Below, piece by piece: positions 8,152-15,412 of a stretch of 21,762 nucleotides of DNA. The stretch comes from Clostridiales bacterium (GTDB lineage: Bacteria; Bacillota; Clostridia; Oscillospirales; Oscillospiraceae): assembly GCA_021201515.1 (NCBI GenBank), contig JAJQET010000047.1, positions 1 to 21,762 of the forward strand. The letters run 5' to 3'. Every line of letters starts with the position of its first letter. Position 1 is the first letter of the stretch. Below the pieces are notes generated by a model, which saw only the letters and a program-made list of their open reading frames with translations, was not told the origin of the DNA and ran no database searches. The translations under genes and the position numbers were made by a program.

Positions 8152-9383
8152 TGTGCATCCTCCTTATCGTCCCCGGCATCTTCTGCGGGGGATTCCTCAG
8201 CCGCATCGGAAAGGGCGTCCTCCGGCGGCGCTGCGGCATACAGGTCATCGGGCTCCGGCGCTTCCCCGTCTTCCGGCAGCTCCACGGCGTACAGGTCGTC
8301 GAACTCCGGTTCCTCCGTTTCCTCCAGGGCGGCGGTGTGGGTGTTCTCCTCGGTGGTGGCGGGGGATTCCGGCGCGTCCAGGGCGGCCTCCTCCGCGGTG
8401 GGATGGCGGCGGAGCAGGCGGCGGCGCTTCTTCTCCCCGGCGGCGGGCTGATTCCGGTCGTCGGTCAGCTCCAGGAACACCTTCTCCAGGTTGGCCTCGG
8501 TCTGCTTCATCTCCAGGATGGGCAGGCGGGCGTCGGCCAGGGCGTAGAACAGGGTCTCCCGCAGGTCGGCCCCCTGGGCCTGCTCCAGGGTCACGGCACA
8601 GGTGCCGTCCTCCTTGGGCGTGACCTTCAGGGCGCGGATGCCGTCCACAGCGGACAGGGCAGCGGTGATGTCCTCCTGACCGCCCTTCACCACCAGGTTC
8701 AGCCTGGAGGAGCCTCTCAGGGTCTCCTCCAGATGCTCGGCGGAGTCATTGGCCACCAGGCGGCCGTGGGAGATGATGAGGATCACATCGCACAGCTCCT
8801 GCACCTCGCTGAGGATGTGGGAGGAGAGAATAACGGTGTGCTCCTTGCTGAGCTGGCGGATCAGGTCACGGATCTCAATGATCTGCTTGGGGTCCAGGCC
8901 CACGGTGGGTTCGTCCAAAATGATAATGGGCGGGAAGCCCAGGATGGCCTGGGCCAGCCCCACCCGCTGACGGTAGCCCTTGGACAGATTCTTGATGAGG
9001 CGGCCGGACACGTCGGTGAGCCGGGCCATCTCCTCCACGGCCTGCACCTGCTCGGCCCGCTTGTCTTTGGGCACCTTTTTCAGCTCGGCGCAGAACATCA
9101 GATATTCCTTCACGGTCATGTCCATGTACAGCGGGGGCTGCTCCGGCAGGTAGCCGATGCAGGCCTTGGCCTCCTCCGGCTCCTCCAGCACGTTATGGCC
9201 GTTGACGATGATGTCCCCCTCCGTGGCAGAGAGGTAGCCCGTCATCATGTTCATGGTGGTGGATTTCCCCGCACCGTTGGGGCCGAGAAAACCGTAGATT
9301 TTCCCGTCCTCGATGGTCAAATTCAGGTGATCTACCGCAAGGTGGCTCCCATAACGTTTGACCAGATTTTTTAGTTCGATCAT
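8148..9383 (-). CDS. ABC transporter ATPase, GldA-like, with acidic tail
   Basis: ATP-hydrolysing subunit of the exporter. It has Walker A GPNGAGKST (about 34-42), Q-loop Q82, signature LSKGYRQR (133-140), Walker B IIILDEP with D157/E158, and switch H189, all intact. The family usually ends near residue 310; this protein is 411 aa. The extra roughly 100 residues start with a basic patch (GEKKRRRLLRR) and are then strongly acidic. They contain a 17-residue near-duplication (PEFDDLYAVELPEDG and PEPDDLYAAAPPEDA). GGAGG lies just upstream of ATG9383. It is first in the operon ATPase-permease-GldG-DUF4340. Confidence 0.95.
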   Translation of the reverse strand: MIELKNLVKRYGSHLAVDHLNLTIEDGKIYGFLGPNGAGKSTTMNMMTGYLSATEGDIIVNGHNVLEEPEEAKACIGYLPEQPPLYMDMTVKEYLMFCAELKKVPKDKRAEQVQAVEEMARLTDVSGRLIKNLSKGYRQRVGLAQAILGFPPIIILDEPTVGLDPKQIIEIRDLIRQLSKEHTVILSSHILSEVQELCDVILIISHGRLVANDSAEHLEETLRGSSRLNLVVKGGQEDITAALSAVDGIRALKVTPKEDGTCAVTLEQAQGADLRETLFYALADARLPILEMKQTEANLEKVFLELTDDRNQPAAGEKKRRRLLRRHPTAEEAALDAPESPATTEENTHTAALEETEEPEFDDLYAVELPEDGEAPEPDDLYAAAPPEDALSDAAEESPAEDAGDDKEDAQ

Positions 9384-9431
9384 TCATGTTCCTCCTTCGC
9401 GGCGGGATGTGGGGCCGCCGGGTCGATGTAC

Positions 9432-9437
9432 AGTATA
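9432..9437 (-). promoter_or_regulatory. Possible -10 element for the ABC operon
   Basis: TATACT on the minus strand about 50 bases before ATG9383. The -35 region is poor (AATTTA at 17 bases), so only the -10 is convincing. Confidence 0.3.
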
Positions 9438-9510
9438 GGATACTCACACAATCTTAAATTGAACTGAAACGGAGCTGAAAGACAAAGAAGAGCACAAAAC
9501 CCGGCCTGTT

Positions 9511-9604
9511 TGTGGAAAACAGGCCGAGAGGCGTTGGGATTTTGCGGGGCTGGGCGGGGGAAGATGGGAGAGTTATGCACAGATGTGGAGGGAACTGTGG
9601 AAAA
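9511..9604. promoter_or_regulatory. Cluster of DnaA-box-like nonamers
   Basis: TTATGCACA at 9573-9581 fits the relaxed DnaA consensus TTATNCACA. TGTGGAAAA at 9511-9519 and again at 9596-9604 reads TTTTCCACA on the minus strand, one base from TTATCCACA. TGTGGAGGG at 9584-9592 is weaker. Four such motifs in 94 bases is more than expected, but no dnaA, dnaN or AT-rich unwinding element is present. Confidence 0.35.
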
Positions 9605-9621
9605 GGGGGTGTTGGGTGTTT

Positions 9622-9651
9622 GCCGCCCCTACAAAAAAGCAAAGATTTAGG
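9622..9651 (+). repeat. Dispersed repeat family B, copy 1
   Basis: A 30-base stretch (GCCGCCCCTAC, then A-rich AAAAAAGC, then AAAGATTTAGG) that is identical to 12038-12067. A degenerate relative (CCCTACAGAAAAGTGAAGAT) follows at 9701-9720. Confidence 0.85.
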
Positions 9652-9756
9652 ATTCACACTGTACTACGGAGAGGCGGGAAACGCATCGCCCCATCCATCG
9701 CCCTACAGAAAAGTGAAGATTTCCCCTTCTCCCGCCGGATTGTAAGGATTTGTTTC

Positions 9757-9785
9757 TTGCTTTACCGGAACGCTTGTGCTAGAGT
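9757..9785 (+). promoter_or_regulatory. Sigma-A type promoter of the L,D-transpeptidase gene
   Basis: -35 TTGCTT (9757-9762), 17-base spacer, -10 TAGAGT (9780-9785) preceded by TGC as an extended -10. This lies about 75 bases before ATG9861, which itself has GGAGGATCGGAGG upstream. Confidence 0.5.
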
Positions 9786-9860
9786 ATAGGTATCCCAGCA
9801 GGTAAATTTTTCTGAATACCATGCCTGTGTTCCAGTTCCGGGAGGATCGGAGGTTTCCCC

Positions 9861-11279
9861 ATGAATACAGAGGAAAAGACAAAAAGCAATACCAAACTGT
9901 ACCTTGTGCTGATTATCGCCATTGTCCTGGTGATCCTGGCCTTTGGCTATCTGATGGGGGCCCGGTACTACGCCACCCACTTCCCCAGAAACACCACCGT
10001 CAACGGCATTGACGTCAGCAATACCACGGCGGACAACGTGAAGCTGGCCCTGAACAGCAACGTCCAGTCCTACGTCCTGACCATTCAGGAGCGGGACGGG
10101 GTGACGGAGACCGTCACCGCCGCCGATGTGGGCATGACCTATCAGGACAACGGCGAGGTGGATGCGCTTTTGGCCAGCTACAACCCCTACGCCTGGCTGT
10201 TCGACTGTCTTTCAACGGATGAACACACCATCTCCGCCGATGTGCAGATTGATGAGGACACCGCCAGGGCGTCCCTGGCCCTGCTGGATTGCTTCAACGA
10301 CGCCCTGATCACCGAGCCGGAGGACGCCTGCCTGGTGATAGACGGCGGGGAGTACTACATCCAGTCCGAGGTCTACGGCAACCGGCTGGATGAGGACAAG
10401 GCGGTGGGGGTGCTGCTGGAGGCCTTGGCCGCCGGCGCGACAACCGTGGACCTGGACGCCGAGGGCTGCTACATCGACCCCGAAATCACCAGCGAGGATG
10501 CGGAGCTGCAATCCCAGTTCGCCCAGCTGGACGTGCTGCTGGGGGCAGAAATCACCTTCGACTTTGAGGACGACCGCATTGAGGTGGTGAACGCCGAGGT
10601 CATCGCGGACTGGCTGGTGCTGGACGAGGACGGCATCTACAGCCTGGACAGCGACCTGGTCTACGACTGGGTGAAGACCCAGCTGGCCTATCAATATGAC
10701 ACCTTCGGCCTGACCCACACCTTCACCACCAGCGCCGGAAACACCATCACCCTCACCGGCGGGGACTACGGCTGGTGCATCGCCCGGCAGGACACCACGG
10801 ACAAGCTCATTGCGGCCATTGAGAACGGCGAGGTCACCGATATGGACCCGGAATACCAGTACGAGGCCAAATACCGGGGCATCAATGACATTGGGGACAC
10901 CTATGTGGAGATCTCCATCAGCCAGCAGACGGTCTGGTGCTACAAGGACGGGGAACTGGTGGTGAAAACGGCCTGCGTCACCGGCAACCCCAACAAGGGC
11001 AACGGCACCCCCTCCGGCAGCGTCTGGGCCATTGACGCCAAGAAGAGCCCCGCCACCCTGGGCACCCTGGACACCATGGGCTATGAAAGCCCCATCACCT
11101 ATTGGATGCCCTTCACCGGCAACGTGGGCCTCCACGACGCGGACGGGTGGCGCAGCTCCTACGGCGGCTCCATCTACCAGACCAACGGCAGCCACGGCTG
11201 CGTGAACCTGCCCCTGAGCGCCGCCGAGCTGATTTACAACGCGGTGGAAATCGGCACGGCAGTCATCGTCTACGACTAA
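9861..11279 (+). CDS. Membrane-anchored L,D-transpeptidase (YkuD) with PG-binding region
   Basis: Peptidoglycan cross-linking or remodelling enzyme working outside the membrane. There is one N-terminal membrane helix (about 12-34). The middle region resembles the PG_binding_4 domain in tandem (TVNGIDVSNTTADNVKLAL near 46; a second half about 210-330), as in the VanW/ErfK-linked Clostridia enzymes. The C-terminal YkuD domain (about 350-472) has the conserved H425 (VGLHDADGW) and the catalytic NGSHGCVNLP with H445 and nucleophile C447. A GTPSG strand precedes it. Length (472 aa) is normal for this two-part architecture. The GGAGG ribosome site and promoter at 9757 support this start. A small lipoprotein gene follows nine bases later and is probably co-transcribed. 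Such enzymes make 3-3 cross-links that resist many beta-lactams; here that is inference from the family. Confidence 0.95.
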   Translation: MNTEEKTKSNTKLYLVLIIAIVLVILAFGYLMGARYYATHFPRNTTVNGIDVSNTTADNVKLALNSNVQSYVLTIQERDGVTETVTAADVGMTYQDNGEVDALLASYNPYAWLFDCLSTDEHTISADVQIDEDTARASLALLDCFNDALITEPEDACLVIDGGEYYIQSEVYGNRLDEDKAVGVLLEALAAGATTVDLDAEGCYIDPEITSEDAELQSQFAQLDVLLGAEITFDFEDDRIEVVNAEVIADWLVLDEDGIYSLDSDLVYDWVKTQLAYQYDTFGLTHTFTTSAGNTITLTGGDYGWCIARQDTTDKLIAAIENGEVTDMDPEYQYEAKYRGINDIGDTYVEISISQQTVWCYKDGELVVKTACVTGNPNKGNGTPSGSVWAIDAKKSPATLGTLDTMGYESPITYWMPFTGNVGLHDADGWRSSYGGSIYQTNGSHGCVNLPLSAAELIYNAVEIGTAVIVYD

Positions 11280-11288
11280 GAGGTGCCT

Positions 11289-11855
11289 ATGAACAGGAAC
11301 TTTCTGCGGGCCGCAGCGCCCGCCCTGCTGCTGGCGGCGGTCCTGTGGGGCTGCGGCAGCGGGGAAGAGGCCATGAGCAGCGCAGCCTCCTCCGGCGTAA
11401 CCGGGTTGGAATCCTCCTACGGCGTCTCCCCGGAGGTTGGGGAGGATGCCGGGGACGGGTCAGACGCGGAATCTTCGGTGGAGGCAGCACCCGCGGCCCA
11501 GACGGAGGACGGAGTAGAGGACACCCCGGTCAGCAGCGCCCTGATCCCCGAAAATCTGACGGAGCAGTATGCCGCCCTGCTGTCCGGCCTCTGGGTGGAC
11601 GGCGACGGCGACAGCTACTATATCAATGCCGACGGCTCCGGCAGCCTGTACCGGACAGGGGCGGAGGAGCCGGACAACTTCACCTGGAGCGTGCTGGCGG
11701 AGCAGGAGGGAGATGCGCTGCTCTACCTGTTCTTCACCGGCGCGGAGGCGGCGGAGCGCTACCTCCCCGTCTTTGACGAAGGCAGCCTGACCCTCTGCGA
11801 CCCCGACACCGGGGAGGCGGTCATCCTCCTGACCGTGGGGGAGACCTTCGGGTGA
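11289..11855 (+). CDS. Small putative lipoprotein, unknown function
   Basis: A secreted lipoprotein of 188 aa. The signal peptide (MNRNFLRAAAPALLLAAVLWGC) has lipobox LWGC with C22 as the lipidated residue. A flexible S/E/A-rich spacer (about 25-85) follows, then one compact beta-rich domain (LSGLWVDGDGDSYYINADGSG to ILLTVGETF). GLW-x-DGDG-DGSG resembles lipocalin-like or DUF-type small domains but I cannot name the family. I prefer ATG11289 (AAGAGG upstream) over GTG11283. It sits right behind the L,D-transpeptidase, so a cell-wall role is possible by association only. Confidence 0.8.
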   Translation: MNRNFLRAAAPALLLAAVLWGCGSGEEAMSSAASSGVTGLESSYGVSPEVGEDAGDGSDAESSVEAAPAAQTEDGVEDTPVSSALIPENLTEQYAALLSGLWVDGDGDSYYINADGSGSLYRTGAEEPDNFTWSVLAEQEGDALLYLFFTGAEAAERYLPVFDEGSLTLCDPDTGEAVILLTVGETFG

Positions 11856-11880
11856 CTGCCCGCCCCCCAGGGCGAACGTT

Positions 11881-11913
11881 CCCTTACGGGCGCATAAGGT
11901 GCGCCTGTAAGGG
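11881..11913 (+). terminator. Hairpin after the lipoprotein gene
   Basis: CCCTTACGGGCGCA (11881-11894) pairs with TGCGCCTGTAAGGG (11900-11913), one G-T mismatch, five-base loop, followed by TTTCGTATT. It lies 26 bases past the stop at 11855. It may be a terminator or part of the local repeat family; the T run is weak. Confidence 0.4.
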
Positions 11914-11962
11914 TTTCGTATTCGGTGGAGGGCCACGCGGCGTTCCGCCGGCTCGGCATGCA

Positions 11963-12067
11963 CTGAATCTTTACTTTTCTGTAGGGGCGGCCCCTGGCCG
12001 CCCTCGGAAACCGCCTGCTCACCCCGGGCGGCCAAGGGCCGCCCCTACAAAAAAGCAAAGATTTAGG
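11963..12067. repeat. Family B repeat as a MITE-like inverted pair
   Basis: The left arm starts CTGAATCTTTACTTTTCTGT and runs into GGGGCGGCC. The right arm (12038-12067) is its reverse complement with about three mismatches and is identical over 30 bases to 9622-9651. Inner parts also pair (GGGCGGCC/GGCCGCCC). Structure fits a small non-coding mobile or REP-like element. Confidence 0.75.
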
Positions 12068-12115
12068 CTTCACGCTCCAGTAGGGGCGCACGATGAATGC
12101 GCTACTCTGACAGAG

Positions 12116-12151
12116 CAACTGCCCCGGCTGGAACTTCAGCCGGGGCAGTTG
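12116..12151 (-). terminator. Bidirectional hairpin terminator candidate
   Basis: A perfect 15-bp stem, CAACTGCCCCGGCTG (12116-12130) and its complement (12137-12151), six-base loop. It lies between convergent genes. Neither side has a good U tract, so it may act bidirectionally or only stabilise a transcript end. Confidence 0.4.
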
Positions 12152-12258
12152 AAATGATGAAGATATTTTTCAAGTATCATAATCTGTGCAACTGTAGGCT
12201 TGGACAAGCCATATTTTCAGAAAAAGCAATGCTTTTTATTGAAAACCATATTATCCCG

Positions 12259-13446
12259 TCACGCCGTGCTGTCAATGATTTCCTGCAATTCTGCCAGCTT
12301 TTCAAAAAAGGCCGCATAGTCCACCTCATCTAACACGTCCTCATAGGTGATTTCAGCGGCAGAGATGGCATTGCTGATGGCAGCACTGAACAGGCTGCTG
12401 GCGTAATCCTCCTTCACGCTGTCCAGATTTTCATCTCCCAAAGGAAGGCGGAGCACCACAAAGTAACCGTAACTGGTGGCATCGCTCATGCCCACCTGAT
12501 ACTCCTCCAGATTCAAAACCGCGTCGCTGAAGCCGTCCACCAGACTGCTGGAAGGCGTGACATAGAACTCCTCTGTGTTGCCGTCGTAATTCAGCTCCTC
12601 CTGTTGGGTCTGGAACGCCTCCACCAGCGCATCACCGCTGAGCTGGGACAGGGACTGATAGCAGTCCTCTGCTTCGGCCTGCACCGCCTCCAACTCCTCG
12701 TCCTCCAGGGCGTTGCCGTCGTCGTCAAGGCCGTAGAACAGGATGTAGCGGCAGTTGTAATACCCATTTTCATCGGCGTAATCCTCCGCCGCTTCATCGG
12801 TGATTTCTTCCTCTCCGCCTTCACCATAAACCATCTCCTGATAGGCATTGCCGTAAATGGTGCAGGTGAAGAGTTCCTCCATTACCTCTGGGTTAGCCCC
12901 TACATAGAGTATATCTGACTCAACAATACTCTCTAAAGACTCGTTTAAAGAGGTTTGATTCTCCTCGCTAAAGGTAACACCGGCTGACTCCGCCAAATTT
13001 CGGGCGGCGGTCATCTGAACTGCCGCGTTCTCCGCAATTTGAAGGAAAAAGTCGGTATAAGTCATGTCATCGCTGTAGCTGTCCTCCAGGCTGATGTCGT
13101 AGCCATAATAGGAGAACATACTCATGTAGTAGGTTTCATAATAGCCCAAAAAATAGATGAGCATATCGGCGGTGATGTCTGTCCCATCCAGTGTCATTAC
13201 CACAGTGTCATTGGTCAGTGTCCCATCGGTCAGATAGGCCACGCAGTCCTCCCGCGCTTCGCTGGGTACGGCGGCCAGAATAGCCGCCTCCTCGCTGTCC
13301 AGGCTGGAGCTGTCCTCCGCCTCGGAGGATACGCTGCCAGAGCTGGTTTCACCTTCGGTGATGCTGCTATCTCCCGCTCCGCCGCAGGCGGTCAGGGAAA
13401 ACGCCGCTGCTAACGCCAGCAGCAAGGCGATAATTTTTTGTTTCAT
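12259..13446 (-). CDS. PrsA/SurA-like foldase lipoprotein with degenerate parvulin domain
   Basis: An extracellular lipoprotein of 395 aa that probably helps exported proteins fold. The signal peptide ends in LTAC (lipidated C21), followed by an S/E/G-rich linker (about 22-60). A helical SurA_N-like chaperone region (about 70-220: MLIYFLGYYETYYM, MTAARNLAESAGVTFSEE) comes next. A parvulin-like domain covers about 225-345. In active parvulins the domain opens with a RHIL motif and closes with GYHII; here these are CRYILF and YGYFVVL, so both usual His residues are replaced. It is likely a chaperone without isomerase activity. GGAGG lies nine bases before ATG13446. It appears monocistronic. Confidence 0.8.
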   Translation of the reverse strand: MKQKIIALLLALAAAFSLTACGGAGDSSITEGETSSGSVSSEAEDSSSLDSEEAAILAAVPSEAREDCVAYLTDGTLTNDTVVMTLDGTDITADMLIYFLGYYETYYMSMFSYYGYDISLEDSYSDDMTYTDFFLQIAENAAVQMTAARNLAESAGVTFSEENQTSLNESLESIVESDILYVGANPEVMEELFTCTIYGNAYQEMVYGEGGEEEITDEAAEDYADENGYYNCRYILFYGLDDDGNALEDEELEAVQAEAEDCYQSLSQLSGDALVEAFQTQQEELNYDGNTEEFYVTPSSSLVDGFSDAVLNLEEYQVGMSDATSYGYFVVLRLPLGDENLDSVKEDYASSLFSAAISNAISAAEITYEDVLDEVDYAAFFEKLAELQEIIDSTA

Positions 13447-13462
13447 TGGATTCGCCTCCGTT

Positions 13463-13490
13463 GTTTTAATGAAGAACCTTGCGCTTTCAA
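13463..13490 (-). promoter_or_regulatory. Possible promoter of the PrsA-like gene
   Basis: Minus strand -35 TTGAAA (13490-13485), 16-base spacer, -10 TAAAAC (13468-13463). The predicted start would leave a very short leader that still includes GGAGG. Confidence 0.35.
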
Positions 13491-13569
13491 ATTCTCCGTC
13501 TGGGTTTCATAGTTGGTTTCAGTTCGAGTTTGCGTCAGAATAGGTTCGTTTCATCCTATCCTGTGAAAT

Positions 13570-13606
13570 CCCCGCACGTCCAGGGGAAGCATCCGGACGT
13601 GCGGGG
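13570..13606 (-). terminator. Terminator-like hairpin after the nucleobase permease gene
   Basis: A perfect 12-bp stem CCCCGCACGTCC (13570-13581) and GGACGTGCGGGG (13595-13606), 13-base loop, about 90 bases past the permease stop. The minus-strand tail is ATTTCA, only weakly U-rich. Confidence 0.5.
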
Positions 13607-13695
13607 TAAGGAGGAAACTGCGGGGGATATTTGGCGCTGTGCGCCAGGGAAGCGGCCCCCGCGGGGTCTTGTGTTGTTCGGATGTGATTTGCTCG

Positions 13696-15312
13696 TTAAA
13701 TCAGAGCCAGAATCAGATAGACCAGCATACAGACGGCCAGCACCAGGTTGGCAATGGTCAGGTTCTTCCGCTCCTTGCTGACCGCCATCACGATGACGTA
13801 GGAGATCGCGCCCAGAGCCACGCCGACAGCGATATTGTTCAGCAGGCCGATACCCACCACAGCGGCGGCGAAGGGAATCATTTCCGCCAGTTTGGCGGTG
13901 TCCACCTTGCGGATGCCCTTCAGCATGGACGCACCCACCAGCACCATGATCAGGTCGGCAAAGACGTAGGCGTCCTGGACGTAATAGGCCAGCTTGGTCT
14001 CGGTCTCGCTGACCCACATCCCTGCGCCATTGGTTTTGGTGGCGAAGAGCAGGGTGAAGATCCAGACGAACAGGGCCACCAGGAAGCCCAGGGAGGTCGC
14101 CACCGAGCTGAGGCCGGTCTTGCCGCCGTCCTCGGTGTCCACGGAGGACTGGGTGCCCACAGCGGTGGGGGAAGCGCCCAGCACAGGAGCTGCGACGTTC
14201 AGGGCTGCGCTGACCACCAGGGCCTTCTGCTCGCCCTTGGCGGCGTAGTCCTCATCCTCATAGCCGCCCACCACTGCGGCGGCCTTGGTGTTGCCCAGGT
14301 TGGTGTACAGACCCAGGAACAGGAAGGTCAGCACGCCCTGGAGGAAGAACATGGGGACGGAGCCGCCCGCCTCGGTGTAGGCGCTGAAGTCGAAGCCCTC
14401 AGTGAACAGTGCGCCGATGTTCAGAGATGCGATGCCGGTGGTGATATTATAGGGGTTGGCGCCGTCGGTGGCCACCACCACGTTCAGACGCTCATAGACG
14501 ATGGTGGAAGCGGTCTGGCCGCCCACAAAGTAGTTCATGTAGAGCAGTACGCCGCCGACCCACATGGCCGCAATCAGCAGGCCGAAGGTGGCGAAGGCGG
14601 GCTTTTTGCGCCCTGTAGCCTTCAGCAGGATGAACAGGAAGGTGGCCCCGATCATCAGCTCGAAGTAATAGGTCTGCAAAGTGGTAAAGTCGGAGGTCGT
14701 CGCCAGCGCACCGTCGGCGGTCAGGATGCCGCTGTTCTCCAGGGCGGTGAGCATAACGTAGATGCCGATGCCTACAGGCAGCGCCTTGCGGACTCCTTCC
14801 GGCAGAGCGTTCACAAAGATATTTTTCAGGGGGGTGACTACGATTACCAGATAGATAATCGCGGCCACGAAGGTGACTGCCATCAGGTTGGCGTAGGTCA
14901 GGCCGGTATCGGTGCCCAGCATGGAGATCAGCACCGCGCTGAGGCCCATGTTGGCGGTCATGACCAGGGGCAGGTTGCAGAGGATACCCAGCAGCAGGCT
15001 GCCGATGAAGCAAATCAGGGCAACGGCCAGATAGGAACCGGCGTAATTGCCGTAGGCGGAGCCGATGATCTGGGTGTTCATCATCAGTGCGCACACCGCA
15101 ATGCAGAATGCGCCGAGGCCCGCGCCGATTTCGGACTTCATGGTGGTGCCTCTGTCAAGGTGGTGGAAGAATTTGTTCAGGGCCAGGCTGATGCCGCTGG
15201 GGCCTTTCACCTTGACCTCTTCTTCCTCCTCTTCCAGGAGTTCTTCTTCCTCTTCCAGGGTTTCATTTGCCGTTTCGTTCACTTCCACGGCTTCCGTCGT
15301 TTCTCGTGCCAT
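13696..15312 (-). CDS. NCS2-family nucleobase permease, AzgA/PbuG type
   Basis: Cytoplasmic-membrane transporter for purine bases (guanine/hypoxanthine type), driven by an ion gradient. It is 538 aa with about 12 membrane segments after residue 60. Family-specific stretches are FFHHLDRGTTMKSEIGAGLG, NLPLVMTANMGLSAVLI (the substrate-site region), NALPEGVRKALPVGIGIYV and SPTAVGTQSSVDTEDGGKTGLSSV (AzgA motif near the second substrate half). The first about 42 residues are an unusual acidic low-complexity extension with runs of Glu. AGGAG precedes ATG15312. It lies 100 bases after the GH3 stop on the same strand with no clear own promoter and no purine riboswitch, so it may be co-transcribed with the GH3 gene. 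The exact base transported cannot be told. Confidence 0.92.
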   Translation of the reverse strand: MARETTEAVEVNETANETLEEEEELLEEEEEEVKVKGPSGISLALNKFFHHLDRGTTMKSEIGAGLGAFCIAVCALMMNTQIIGSAYGNYAGSYLAVALICFIGSLLLGILCNLPLVMTANMGLSAVLISMLGTDTGLTYANLMAVTFVAAIIYLVIVVTPLKNIFVNALPEGVRKALPVGIGIYVMLTALENSGILTADGALATTSDFTTLQTYYFELMIGATFLFILLKATGRKKPAFATFGLLIAAMWVGGVLLYMNYFVGGQTASTIVYERLNVVVATDGANPYNITTGIASLNIGALFTEGFDFSAYTEAGGSVPMFFLQGVLTFLFLGLYTNLGNTKAAAVVGGYEDEDYAAKGEQKALVVSAALNVAAPVLGASPTAVGTQSSVDTEDGGKTGLSSVATSLGFLVALFVWIFTLLFATKTNGAGMWVSETETKLAYYVQDAYVFADLIMVLVGASMLKGIRKVDTAKLAEMIPFAAAVVGIGLLNNIAVGVALGAISYVIVMAVSKERKNLTIANLVLAVCMLVYLILALI

Positions 15313-15348
15313 TGCATTCGCTCCTATTCATTGTCATTGAGTGGGGGA

Positions 15349-15374
15349 GGGCGGCCAGCGGCCGCTGGCCGCCC
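15349..15374. repeat. Perfect 26-bp GC palindrome between GH3 and permease genes
   Basis: The arm GGGCGGCCAGCGG and its complement meet at a central GCGGCCGC. As RNA it would form a very stable hairpin 38 bases after the GH3 stop and 36 bases before the permease start. There is no U tract, so it is more likely a transcript stabiliser, attenuator or processing signal than a classical terminator. Confidence 0.7.
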
Positions 15375-15412
15375 TGATGGTGGATGCTTGCAATATAGTA
15401 GGAGGTGACTAT

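Larger units (their letters stand above)
9384..9860. other. Divergent intergenic region
   Basis: About 477 bases between the minus-strand ABC operon and the plus-strand L,D-transpeptidase. It contains a weak minus-strand -10 (TATACT, 9437-9432), a perfect 10-bp hairpin (9502-9526), several DnaA-box-like nonamers (9511-9604), copies of dispersed repeat family B (9622-9651 and 9699-9726) and the plus-strand promoter at 9757-9785. No gene was found. Confidence 0.7.
11856..12258. other. Repeat-rich intergenic region between convergent genes
   Basis: About 400 bases with no gene. It contains a 14-bp hairpin with one mismatch (11881-11913), a large imperfect inverted repeat made of two family-B arms (11963-12067), a TAGGGGCGCAC motif (12081-12091) also present at 4362-4372, and a perfect 15-bp hairpin (12116-12151). 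Confidence 0.7.

Noticed and set aside
15313..15412. Purine riboswitch before the nucleobase permease
   Set aside because: The gap is only 100 bases and is dominated by the 26-bp palindrome; no purine aptamer core sequences are visible.
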